Of a stretch of 64,000 bases of DNA, positions 1 to 10,548 are shown piece after piece (position 1 is the stretch's first letter; every line of letters starts with the position of its first letter). The stretch spans positions 46,292,558 through 46,356,557 of the forward strand of contig CM047427.1 of assembly GCA_026168455.1 (NCBI GenBank), written 5' to 3'. Both the position numbers and the translations under genes were made by a program. The notes under the pieces are model-generated. The model made no database searches and had not been told where the DNA came from. It was given only the letters and a program-made list of their open reading frames with translations. Source of the stretch: Theocolax elegans. Taxonomy: Eukaryota; Arthropoda; Insecta; Hymenoptera; Cerocephalidae.

Positions 1-1110
1 TGCGCGCTTATACCCTAGCCGTCCACAACCAAAGCATTTCAATGGTTGTGTGGCTTGCGGTCTCGCGTTCTCGTTCCGATTGCCTTTTTCCTCCTTTGAT
101 CCGCCGTACGTCCTTTCGGCGGAACCCTTCGCATTCTTCGTCCGATTTGGTTCCATTGGTTTACCAATTCCGCCTCGGGATGTGGTCATCGAAAGGACGA
201 ATTCCCTCATCTTCTCTTCGAGAACTTTGGCCAGCGTCTTTGCCAAGTCCTCTGGCGGATTCTTCTTGGTCTGCAGATTTGGTGCTGTCGGCTGCACCGC
301 TGCAATCTTCGTCTTGGCCCTCTTTTCGTCCTTCGGTTTGTATGCCGACTCGGAGATTAGGGCAGTCTCGGGTGGCGGAGGGTGTCTATACGCTTTCTGT
401 CCCTCCAGCGTAAGCTCGGCTTCGACAGCAAGATCGGGAAGAGTATGGATTGAATCGCAATCCGTCCTGCGCACCAAATTCTGTATTTCGGGGCGCAGGT
501 TGCCGTGCAGTGTATCTAACTGCTGCTCGATCCTTGGGATTGGATCGAGTCTTCTTATCATGTGGATTAGACATGTGATGTAATCTCGCGTTTTCTCGCC
601 AGGTCCTTGATAGCGAGAATTTATTTCGGCAATCAACCTTTTCTGAAACCGCCTATTTGTTCCGAACCAGTGACGAGCTTCTTTTTGGAATTCGGACCAC
701 GTCGACCACGTATCACTTTCGTTTTTAAACCAGAGTGCTGCAACGCCTTTGAATAACTCTGGCAGTGAGCTTAGCAATTCGGATTCTGAAAGATTGGCCA
801 GAATCCGACATTCTCGACCGTTCGGAGAAATGAGTCTATGCTCTGTCGCCATCTGCTGAGAACTGTAGTCCCCATTTTCGGACAATTTGACCGAGTCTCT
901 CAGTGACTGTCCTGCACTTCTTTGCCAGGTGCTCCTGGTACCACTCGTATTTCCAAGTCTTTCCTGACCTGGAAGTTCCGCCCTCCCAGGCTTGGCCGAC
1001 TCTCCTTGCGAGTTGGTGTTGGGGGGTCAGGTTGTGGTAATTCAGTTGTATGTCCGGCATTGTGTTCTGGAAGCTACTTGCTGGCCGGTTGGCTACGGAC
1101 TTCGTGTGTT
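1..1110 (-). pseudogene. gag: E1 gag, copy 3 (partial, runs off the window)
   Basis: Positions 1 to about 790 match 3461-4250 at a constant offset of 3460 with no difference seen by eye. The match continues with small indels to about 1110, where it joins the RT start of the previous unit. It covers the middle of gag (IQLNYHNLTPQH), the capsid and the approach to the knuckle. The near-perfect match to copy 1, while copy 2 differs more, implies recent duplication, conversion or an assembly loop. Confidence 0.75.
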
Positions 1111-2055
1111 GGCACCCACTGGTTGATGGCTCGATCACCCCTGCGTCGAGCATCTCTTTAACCTGGGCGTGCATCTCTTCCTCTATTCGCTTAGAGACGG
1201 GATAATATTTCTGTTGATTGGCCGCGTCGCACCCACGTCGATCGCGTGCTCAATCAGAGATGTACATCCCAACGGCCTCCCCGTTGTACCCAGGTATCGG
1301 TCAGCCAGTGTATGCAGTCTTTCTTGCTCCTCTGGCAATAAGTCTGCAAGTCCTATCGATGCTATCTCGAATGCATCGATTCGCGATATGCTCGCTACTT
1401 CCAGATCTACGGACTTGTTGGCCGCTTTGATCCAAAGTTTATTCTCGTTCGGATCCAAAACTGCGCCAAAACCACGGATGAAGTCCGCTCCGACGTAACA
1501 GTCGATTTGATCGTCCGGAAGTACGGCTACGCGAATATCTCGCTTTATCCCGGCAACCTCGAAAGGCAGGTCTACGTAACCAGCGATCGCACCGTCTGGT
1601 TTCCTGGCACTTTCGCTTTCCTTCCGTTGCTCGGGATGAGTGGACAGCCGCAGGCCGTGGCCAATTGTAGACCAATCGAACCCATTACCGTGCGCGATGC
1701 TCCCGTATCGAACAAGGCGCGTACGCGGTAGCCGGCAATGCCCACTTGGACCCACCAACGAGTTTCTTTTTCACTCGGAGGGTCTTCTCCTCCAGCCCTA
1801 TCATCCAGATCTCTAGTAGCGGCCGCTATCTGGTGTTGATCTGACTTTTCCGTCGATCCACAGAATTCGGGCTGAGACAGCCGCTATCCTCGGACTCAGC
1901 TGATGTCGTCGGCACTTCCGACGACTCTTTTGCCGAGCTCTCCTTACAGCGCTCCGCTGTGATCGGGATATCTGTTCGGGTCTTACGCGGGGCAGGAACG
2001 GGAACGACCCTTTTCAACCGCTCCTGTTTGCGTTTCCCGAACAGTCCGGCAATCT
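1110..2055 (-). pseudogene. E1 protease copy 2, linker and start of RT
   Basis: A second protease copy (about 1758-1430) is followed by the connector to RT, including HAIDVGATRPINRN, which matches the IDVGSARPIKQRY motif of E3. The RT N-terminus MHAQVKEMLDAGVIEPSTSG follows, and then the sequence switches into gag near 1110. The catalytic part of the protease is frameshifted relative to its C-terminal half. The copy shows what lay downstream of protease in the parent element, but RT palm motifs are missing. Confidence 0.7.
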
Positions 2056-2061
2056 GCGCGC

Positions 2062-2850
2062 TTATACCCTAGCCGTCCCACACCAAAGCATTTCAATGGT
2101 TGTGTGGCTTGCGGTCTCGCGCTCGTTCCGATTGCCTTTTTCCTCCTTTGATCCGCCGTACGTCCTTTCGGCGGAACCCTTCGCATTCTTCGTCCGATTT
2201 GGTTCCCTCGGTTTACCAATTCCGCTCGGGATGTGGTCATCGAAAGGACGACTCTCATCTTCTCTTCGAGAACTTTGGCCAGGTTTTGCCAAGTCCTCTG
2301 GCGGATTCTTCTTGGTCTGCAGATTTGGTGCTGTCGGCTGCACCGCTGCAATCTTCGTCTTGGCCCTCTTTTCCTCCTTCGGTTGTAAGCCGACTCGGGA
2401 TTAGGGCAGTCTCGGGTGGCGGAGGGTGTCTATACGCTTTCTGTCCCTCCAGCGTAAGCTCGGCTTCGACAGCAAGATCGGAAGAGTATGGATTGAATCG
2501 CAATCCGTCCTGCGCACCAAATTCTGTATTCGGGGCGCAGGTTGCCGTGCAGTGTATCTAACTGCTGCTCGATCCTTGGGATTGGATCGAGTCTTCTTAT
2601 CATGTGGATAAAACACGTAATAAGTCCCGTGTTTTCCCGGTATAGAGGGTGAGGCGGATGTGTTTCGCCAGGTTTCCTTGATAGCGAGAATTTATTTCGG
2701 CAATCAACCTTTTCTGAAACCGCCTATTTGTTCCGAACCAGTGACGAGCTTCTTTTTGGAATTCGGACCACGTCGACCACGTATCACTTTCGTTTTTAAA
2801 CCAGAGTGCTGCAACGCCTTTGAATAACTCTGGCAGTGAGCTTAGCAATT
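2062..2850 (-). pseudogene. gag: E1 gag, copy 2 (partial, tandem repeat)
   Basis: This repeats the capsid-nucleocapsid part of gag found at 3461-4250, at very high identity with several one- and few-base indels that break the frame. It starts inside the capsid region next to a truncated protease. It ends with the same CPDC-type knuckle and slippery heptamer before a second protease. It has no gag start codon of its own. It looks like a product of tandem duplication or recombination, or of misassembly. Confidence 0.75.
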
Positions 2851-3458
2851 CGGATCCAAAACTGCGCCAAAACCACGGATGAAGTCCGCTCCGACGTAAC
2901 AGTCGATTTGATCGTCCGGAAGTACGGCTACGCGAATATCTCGCTTTATCCCGGCAACCTCGAAAGGCAGGTCTACGTAACCAGCGACCACCGTCTGGTT
3001 TCCTGGCACTTTCGCTTTCCTTCCGTTGCTCGGGATGAGTGGACAGCCGCAGGCCGTGGCCAATTGTAGACCAATCGAACCCATTACCGTGCGCGATGCT
3101 CCCGTATCGAACAAGGCGCGTACGCGGTAGCCGGCAATGCCCACTTGGACCCACAACGAGTTTCTTTTTCACTCGGAGGGTCTTCTCCTCCAGCCCTATC
3201 ATCCAGATCTCTAGTAGCGGCCGCTATCTGGTGCTGATCTGACTTTTCCGTCGATCCCACAGAATTCGGGCTGAGACAGCCGCTAGATCCCTCGGACTCA
3301 GCTAATGTCGTCGGCACTTCCGACGACTCTTTTATCGCCGAGCTCTCCTTACAGCGCTCCGCTGTGATCGGGATATCTGTTCGGGTCTTACGCGGGGCAG
3401 GAACGGGAATGACCCTTTTTAACCGCTCCTGTTTGCGTTTCCCGAACAGTCCGGGCAA
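2842..3458 (-). pseudogene. E1 protease region, copy 1 (truncated)
   Basis: Aspartic protease of the retroelement, which would mature Gag-Pol. A -1 frame linker from 3458 leads to a domain (3156-2842) starting WVQVGIAGYRVRALFDTGAS. DTGAS is the expected catalytic triad, followed by RTVMGSIGLQLA. The domain continues to a flap-side motif (CYVGADFIRGFGAVLDPN) and then stops abruptly where the sequence jumps into a second gag copy. The break is at a short shared sequence, TTCGGAT, near 2850. Linker and domain are in different frames, so this copy cannot be translated through. Confidence 0.75.
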
Positions 3459-5232
3459 TCTGCGCGCTTATACCCTAGCCGTCCACAACCAAAGCATTTC
3501 AATGGTTGTGTGGCTTGCGGTCTCGCGTTCTCGTTCCGATTGCCTTTTTCCTCCTTTGATCCGCCGTACGTCCTTTCGGCGGAACCCTTCGCATTCTTCG
3601 TCCGATTTGGTTCCATTGGTTTACCAATTCCGCCTCGGGATGTGGTCATCGAAAGGACGAATTCCCTCATCTTCTCTTCGAGAACTTTGGCCAGCGTCTT
3701 TGCCAAGTCCTCTGGCGGATTCTTCTTGGTCTGCAGATTTGGTGCTGTCGGCTGCACCGCTGCAATCTTCGTCTTGGCCCTCTTTTCGTCCTTCGGTTTG
3801 TATGCCGACTCGGAGATTAGGGCAGTCTCGGGTGGCGGAGGGTGTCTATACGCTTTCTGTCCCTCCAGCGTAAGCTCGGCTTCGACAGCAAGATCGGGAA
3901 GAGTATGGATTGAATCGCAATCCGTCCTGCGCACCAAATTCTGTATTTCGGGGCGCAGGTTGCCGTGCAGTGTATCTAACTGCTGCTCGATCCTTGGGAT
4001 TGGATCGAGTCTTCTTATCATGTGGATTAGACATGTGATGTAATCTCGCGTTTTCTCGCCAGGTCCTTGATAGCGAGAATTTATTTCGGCAATCAACCTT
4101 TTCTGAAACCGCCTATTTGTTCCGAACCAGTGACGAGCTTCTTTTTGGAATTCGGACCACGTCGACCACGTATCACTTTCGTTTTTAAACCAGAGTGCTG
4201 CAACGCCTTTGAATAACTCTGGCAGTGAGCTTAGCAATTCGGATTCTGAAAGATTGGCCAGAATCCGACATTCCTCGACTCGTTCGAGAAATGAGTCTAT
4301 GCTCTGGTCGCCATCTGCTGAGAACTGTAGTCCCCATTTTCGGACAATTTGACCGACGTCTCTCAGTGACTGTCCTGCACTTCTTTGCCAGGTGCTCCTG
4401 GTACCACTCGTATTTCCAAGTCTTTCCTGACCTTGGAAGTTCCGCCCCTCCCAGGCTTGGCCGACTCTCCTTGCGAGTGGTGTTGGGGGGTCAGGTTGTG
4501 GTAATTCAGTTGTATTGTCCAGGTCATTGTGTTCTGGAATCCTACTTGCTGTCGTTGGCTACGGACTTCGTGTGGTGGCTGGTCCAGTCTAGTGCTTGTT
4601 AAAATAGGCTGAGCTTGCGCTGCTGTCAGCGCGTTTACTTTTTTAGTTAATTGCTTAACTGTGTCTGACATTCCTTGCATAAAATTTGCGAATTCTAGTG
4701 GGATTTCGAATGTTCCTCCGTCTGTTGCAGTGAGTCTTATTCTGCTTGTATTATGGTCATCGTTTAAAATACTGTCGGCAGCTTTATCATTCGTTGGTGT
4801 TGATTCCGTGGTTTCTTGCAATATTGCCGTGGTTTCATTGTCTTGGAGGTGTTGAACTCTTCTACGACTTGTTTCCATATTTTCTTTAACTCCTTCATCG
4901 TTGTTAAGAGTTAATAATGGATGGCTTGTGTTCGTCGATATTGTTGTCGTCGATTGTCGAGTTCTCGCACGGGTGTTCTGCCGAGCTATATTTTGTGATA
5001 AATTTTGCCTGAGTTCCTCCCGATGGTACCAGACGGTGATTTCATCCTGCTCAGGTTCTTCAACGAAATCCCTTGGCTCGTAATCTCCTAGGAGCCATTT
5101 TGTCAGACGACTTAACTTGTCAAATTTATTGCCTGTATCTTTAAGTGACAGGTCGTTAAGATATTGACAAATATCTTTGTCTCTATAAAACAAACACCAG
5201 TCTTCGATCTTCTGTTGTGTCGAACACGCCAT
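3419..5232 (-). pseudogene. gag: E1 gag, copy 1 (most complete)
   Basis: Gag polyprotein of a Gypsy element, which would form the particle and bind RNA. The start ATG at 5232 gives MACSTQQKIEDW and a short N-terminal domain matching the E3 and E4 gag starts. The first frame runs to 4363 and the rest is in another frame (4237-3419), so at least one frameshift lies near 4240-4360. The second part has a capsid-like region (FKGVAALWFKNESDTW, then RYQGPGEKTRDYI). It ends in a knuckle CFGCGRLGYKRADCPDC with tyrosine where the canonical motif has histidine. The frame stops a few codons after a slippery heptamer, so pro-pol would follow by -1 frameshift. Confidence 0.8.
3437..3443 (-). promoter_or_regulatory. 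E1 -1 frameshift slippery heptamer
   Basis: In the gag frame the codons read TCG GGA AAC, giving the heptamer G GGA AAC, of the X XXY YYZ class known from retroviral gag-pro borders. The overlapping protease-side ORF (3458-3084) is exactly in the -1 frame. It sits just after the CPDC of the knuckle. A second copy of the heptamer is at 2032-2038 in the repeated unit. I did not model a downstream pseudoknot. Confidence 0.7.
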
Positions 5233-6091
5233 ATTTATAATAACGATTTAAATAAATAATTTACAATAAATATAAAAAAATAATTCAATTCGCTTTACCG
5301 GAGCAGTCCAATTGCGCGGCTATCGTGGGGTCGTTCGCTCGCGTTTTCCCTAAGGCGCACAATTATAATCGAAAATACAAAATATATATATATATATACG
5401 GACTATACGGCCTAATTATTGGATTGCTCTGGCTTCGTCCTACCGTGTACGCTAAGGTAAGATTGTGTGGGTTATTGCGAGTCTGGTTTGATTATGCCAG
5501 AGTAGGAATTTAATAATTAAATAATAAATATTAAATGTGGGTATTACAATCATTTCTTTAATTTAAAACAATTAAAATAACCCGAATAAAACAATAAGTG
5601 TTTTATTTTTGCCCACACAATCTTTCAGCACGTCAATTAAAATTTATTGAGACGTGTATCAAGATAATCCTGATTGATAAATGAAACTAAAGAAAATTTA
5701 TAAATAAAAGGAAGATTTTAATTATAAGTCTTTTTATTTTTATAATACTAAATTAATGCCAATTAATTAACTAATTAATTAATTGGTTAAAGCTTAGCGT
5801 ACACTTTACACCAAATCTATTATCTCTCTCTCGCCTATTGTGCTACGCAGAAATATACGACGAGAAATTACAATTTCTATATGGTATCGCTCGCGATGTC
5901 CACGATTTTATGACGCACATACTTTATTTTTCCATTTGTGAAATCGTACTATTCACTTCGAAAAATTTTCCAGATTACCGCAAAAAAAAATAATACCTTT
6001 TCGAGGATTCCAAAATAATTCGAAATATTCGGAAAAATTAACGAATTCCGAAAAAGTTGGGAAAATTGGATAAATTCCGAAGACCTAAAAA
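5233..6091 (-). other. E1 leader and AT-rich remnant, no gene
   Basis: This sequence lies between gag and the LTR fragment. No coding potential or clear primer-binding site was found. A tract at about 5820-5950 (reverse strand: GCGTCATAAAATCG and TAATTTCTCG) matches 51850-51940 in the LTR element at 50045. An A/T-rich repetitive stretch at about 5940-6080 matches the T-rich stretch there. This supports reading it as the element's untranslated leader after an internal deletion. A TA microsatellite lies near 5381-5398. Confidence 0.5.
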
Positions 6092-6415
6092 CACGGTATT
6101 GCCTGGCCAGGACTTACTTTGTCTCTGAAGATGATCCTGGGAGACGGCGCGTGTCTCACGTCCTTCGATCTCGTACTCTCTCTCTTCCTCTCTCGTACCC
6201 ATGTTCTGCTGCGTGTCTCACTCGCGCGGGAATCCGTATTTTCCTCTCGTCTTCGCGCGCGATTCTCCTAGCCTCTCTCGTAGGCGAGACGATACTGCCG
6301 GTGTATCGTGCACACCGGCTCTCCGATGCGCTCGCGCATGCGCCTTACGCGTCTTCAACGGTAGACTCACGCGATCGGTACGATTTTCGTCCCGCGTGAA
6401 CCGTTTACCGTTACA
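6092..6415 (-). mobile_element. Truncated LTR (5' part), same family as 50045-51203
   Basis: On the minus strand it begins TGTAACGGTAAACGG and follows the LTR at 50045 through several blocks: GTACCGATCGCGT, GCCGGTGTGC, ACACCGGCAGTATCGT and AAGTAAGTCCTGGCCAGGC. It then departs from it. The terminal TGTAAC is an intact Gypsy LTR end against a TA microsatellite. The remaining two thirds of the LTR and the primer site are missing. Confidence 0.7.
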
Positions 6416-8430
6416 ATATATATATATATATATATAAGCATCCAAACATTATCAAAGAAAATTGTAAATTTGTAAGAAAAAAATGTGACTACAAGAAAAT
6501 AATAATAACATATATTTTTAACATGACTTAATGTATACTAAATTAGGAGTAAAAACTAAAGATAAATAAATTTTTTTTTATCTACAGAAAACACATTTAA
6601 TAATAATTATACAATTTCTGGGAATGTCTAGAAAAAAAAATGTAATAATAAAACCTTTTCTTATTTTAGCTTCTATTTTTATAGGTGAACTACATCAATA
6701 CTGTTCAACCGTTTGAAATAAGTAATAGAAGTATGTAAAATAATAACAAACAAGTTGAACTACGAAATAAATAATTGTAATACGGTTTATAAAGTTCATC
6801 ATAAGAAAATAAAGAAAAATTAATCGAAATAATGTTTATAATTTATAATTAAGTGTGATATCTTATGTTAAGAGAAATAATAATATAATAATAATATTGA
6901 TCAACGACGAGGGCGTCGTTTTTAAAAAACGGGGCGAGTTGTCTCGTCCCGCCGAAAATTATATTATTATTTTTCGTAAAAAGTAGTGCGTAGTTTAGAA
7001 TAAAATTACGGCGTAGAAGACGAACAATATAAGGTTGATAAAGAATGATTCTAAGTAACTGCAGTAATATAAAATATAATTTATAGAGCTAAGGGACAGA
7101 TTAATTTATGAGTGTTTCAAACGAAAAAGAGACTGATAAGAAGAGTTGAAGATATTATTCGAAGCTAATACGCATATAAGCGGGATCGCCGATAGTGAAG
7201 TCGAAACGAAGTGTTGCGCAAGAGTTTTTTTTGTACTGCACTATAAAATCAATGCTCGGAGAAGAGCCGGCGATGGGAAACATGGACTAGAAAACTCGAG
7301 CATTAGAAGGAAGTAATAAATTAAGCCGTTCTTTGGGTAATGTTGCAGTAATAAAAGGGGGACAGCAAATTCTCCGAATTAACTACGAAGTGATACAGAA
7401 AATGCATGGGTTTCGATAATTTTTAATCACGCACATCTAACAGCCCAATCGGGTGCAAGCACAGAAAAATCGAGAACTACGTATGCAATTTCCATCTAAA
7501 GCAAAGCGTAAGACAAGGACAGATGCATAGATTTTTAGGGTATATAAAGAGGTCCCAGAACAGACACAGCCACTCCTAATTTTTCGTCTAAAGCTTTCGT
7601 AAGGCGAAGATTTGCCAGTCAACTCTTTATTTTTATCCGAGGACGTGGCTCTGCTACTCGGACTTTAAAGAAATACGTATTCAAAATCAAGAGAGATCTT
7701 GTATTCGGGAATCCAGACACATCGCTGGCATCTACGAACCTTAGTCAAGCAATTACGACTTTGACATCTGGCAATCATCGGACTCTGAAAGCACTGCTTT
7801 CTGTAGATGAACTTAGCACAGCGCTGAAATATTCCTCGGCACGAAAATCCACTGGTGTAACTGCGCGAGTCAGACTTGATGTGCAACGGTCGAACACGTC
7901 ACCGGCAGACCTCCACCGGCCTGCTACAAAGAAACACGTGCTCGTACTCTAAGGCACTTCAGCATAATTTCCTTTATACCAATTCTGATCAACTTTTATT
8001 ATTACGAGGACTCAATACTATACTTATCTACTATTATCTTTGATTCGGGAACGCGCCTTAAACCCGAACGATATAATAATCCATTAGCTGTTATCTTATC
8101 GTATAAATCAATCATTTACACAAACAACAAATTTACATTTTTAATTTCACGAGTGTTTAATCGTCCAATCATCCACCTACTATCTCCTTTCTAAAACCAA
8201 TAACCATCGACGGATTATCCAGATTCCGAAGGAGAGGACGACGCTTATCATCTTCGACTCCACGAGCCTGAGCAGCTCGGCAACAGTCCACGCAGTCAAC
8301 CTCGGCGTACTCACGACGCGCTAGAACATAAATGTAACATTATACGATTCAAAGGTACAAAGAAGGGCAAACAGGTATCACATCGAAAATAAACGTCCTG
8401 CGTAGAGTCTTAGGATTGACCAGGCCGTAA
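6416..8430. other. 2-kb stretch with no recognisable gene
   Basis: It begins with a short TA microsatellite and is mostly AT-rich and non-coding. From about 7440 the composition changes. A TATATAAA box at 7541-7548 is followed by sequence that looks like a leader or LTR of an unidentified element, but no matching second copy occurs in the window. It ends where a gag fragment starts. Short ORFs here show no family motif. Confidence 0.5.
7541..7548 (+). promoter_or_regulatory. Candidate TATA box
   Basis: TATATAAA is followed by GC-richer sequence (GGTCCCAGAACAGACACAGCC), as expected for a core promoter inside an LTR or gene. There is no downstream ORF and no paired repeat, so this may be chance in AT-rich DNA. 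Confidence 0.2.
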
Positions 8431-9466
8431 CAGGAGAACAATGAAACGTACTCAATTCCAAATAACCCACACATACAGCCGCAGCAAAGTACGTTTAATC
8501 TAGCATTCAGGTATAACCGTTTCTTCTACGAAACATGCTTAGAAGATGCTACCTTTATAAGAGAAAAAAGGATAGCACAAATATTCTCACGACACCATAT
8601 ACAATTTAAAGGAGCGAAAAAGAATGATCCGGAGACATTATTATCAAATCTTGAGGAATGTAGAGAAAGTTATGGTCTCTCGACTCAGGATATATTTAAA
8701 GCTTTGCCATCAGTCTTAGATGACCAAGCATGGGAATGGTTTAGACGTGAGAAAACTAGCTGGAAGGATTATTTAGATTTTATAGATGCACTAAGACTAC
8801 AATATGGGACGGAGGAAACGCAGAGCCAGCTTAGACAAGCTATTGAAAATCGTACACAAGGACCTAACGAGGATATTTCCACATATCTCACTAAGCTAAG
8901 AAGCATGCTAGACCATGTCACACCAACAATATCTCAATCCGAACAGCTGGATAGAGCGTATCGGAACCTGCACCCTAGCTATAAACTAAAATTGAAAGAC
9001 ACCATTTCGATAATTTTATCCATATGCAGCGACTTGGTAAAAAGGAGGAAGCAAGACGTTTGATGGATGAAATGTACAAACCTCAGCCCAGTAATTCAAA
9101 ATTACGGCCTAGCAAAGTATGCATATGTTGATCATCTATGCAAACGAAAACCTGTAAATTAGCTGCAGTTTCCTCAGAGCAAAGCAAAAATATTGTAGTA
9201 CCCCCAAAGTCCATAGCACCCATAACCACTAATCCACAAAAGAAAATACGGCACGAGTACCCATGGAAGCCGAACAGCTCCCAAGCAGCGAGAAAATATA
9301 CAGCACCCGTTAGGCAAGAACCTAAGCAGCAGTACAGCGAAGCTGTAAAGAATAACAAAAATAGCAGTTATTGGCAGCGAGCACAGGAAACTAAACAAAG
9401 GGCTGAATCACCAAAGAAACAGGAATTCAAGCTAAATAAATTCAGCACACCAAATTACGTAGAGCA
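8431..9466 (+). pseudogene. gag: Gypsy gag fragment, paralogue of E2 gag
   Basis: It corresponds to 14645-15677 of E2 and codes for the capsid domain (the ORF from 8704 contains PSVLDDQAWEWFRREKTSW) and the linker toward the nucleocapsid. It has no LTR, start or knuckle. It shares with E2 both the same frame loss near 9010-9030 and the same TGA at about 9129. The left part differs from E2 by roughly 7-8% by eye, while 8812-9448 appears identical to 15023-15659. Its right end runs into a Helitron helicase remnant. Confidence 0.85.
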
Positions 9467-10332
9467 CAGTAAAATTTTGAATGTCATTAAAGCAAAATAA
9501 AAGAATTTTGGAAAATGGTAACGAATTTAAATCTTGGCTTTTAGATGTAGGCAATGGTAATTTTTAACAAAATATCAAAGTGATAATAAAATAATAAAAA
9601 TCCCAAAAACAATCATATTAAATGAAAATATTGCAGATGAAATTTTTGAAACTTAATAGACTTAAAGGATCAAAGCGTTTATGACAGTATTATTTTAGCT
9701 CCAAGAAATGTTGATGTTATTGAAATTAACAATGAAATTCTTAGTCGGATACATGAACCACATACCGAATATTTAGGCATTGACACCGCAGAAAATGATA
9801 ATTATGAAAATTTAGCAATCATAATTCCAATAGAATTTTTAAACTTGTTATTTCCTAATGGATTGCCAGAACATAAACTGAAACTAAAGGAACGCACAAT
9901 TATAATGTTATTGAGAAATTTAAATTTAAATAACGAATAAATTAAATTTAATAATAGTACAATAACAAGCATATACAATTTTAGGTAAAATTATAACTGG
10001 TAATGAAAACGGATTACATGTAATAATACCGCGAATAAATTTGTCACAATCACCTGAAGAAATTCCATTTCGCGTGACTAGAAGACAGTTTCCCATAAGA
10101 CTTGCACATGCCATGACTATTAATAAATCATAAGGGCAATCTTTTAAAAAGAAGGAGTATATTTATAAACACCAGTGTTTAGTCATGATCAACTGCACGT
10201 AGCTCTATCAAGAGCAATGAGCAAAAAAAAATTAAAAATTTGTATACCTGCGAAAATAATAGCAAATATTAAAAACACATATGAAAGTATCGACATTTAT
10301 ACAAAAAATATTGTATATACAGGGATACTATA
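9467..10332 (+). pseudogene. Helitron helicase (Pif1-like) C-terminal remnant
   Basis: This is a decayed C-terminal part of the Rep-helicase that mobilises Helitrons by rolling-circle transposition. In shifting frames one reads [101 protein letters not shown] and finally TKNIVYTGIL. These are the late helicase motifs, including the FP..LA.A.TINKSQGQ and QL.VALSR blocks typical of animal Helitrons. It contains several stops and frame changes and no N-terminal Rep domain. The 3' hairpin and CTRR end were not identified. Confidence 0.8.
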
Positions 10333-10524
10333 ATATATCGGCATACAAAATTTACATTTTAATATAGCTAAACATGATTAAACTTATAGCAGCAGCTTTT
10401 ACAATCTGTAGCGCTTAAAATAGAAAATGCAAAGTAATACAAATAAAATAGAAAACAAAGAAATTAATGCAATTTCCTGTAACGAATAGAATTGCTATTT
10501 AATAGCGGTGAATAAACTTAATAA

Positions 10525-10548
10525 ATATATATATATATATATATATAT
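10525..10548. repeat. TA microsatellite, target of E2
   Basis: This alternating AT run stops exactly where the E2 5' LTR begins. The run resumes after the 3' LTR at 23126, so the element inserted inside a TA repeat. Confidence 0.9.

Larger units (their letters stand above)
1..6415 (-). mobile_element. Ty3/Gypsy LTR retrotransposon E1, rearranged and partial
   Basis: Read on the minus strand, the order is a truncated LTR (6415 to 6092), a leader, gag from 5232, protease, a second gag copy, a second protease with the start of reverse transcriptase (RT), and a third gag copy running off the left edge. All parts resemble E3 and E4 gag-pol, so this is one Gypsy family. No RT core, RNase H or integrase lies in the window. 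Linking the LTR fragment to the coding part is inference: they are adjacent and co-oriented, and the leader at about 5820-5950 resembles the leader of the LTR element at 50045. The right flank is a TA microsatellite. Confidence 0.75.

Noticed and set aside
42..583. Plus-strand ORFs over E1 (also 2096-2561, 3364-4043)
   Set aside because: They are antisense to gag frames that show capsid and knuckle motifs, and they repeat with the gag copies.
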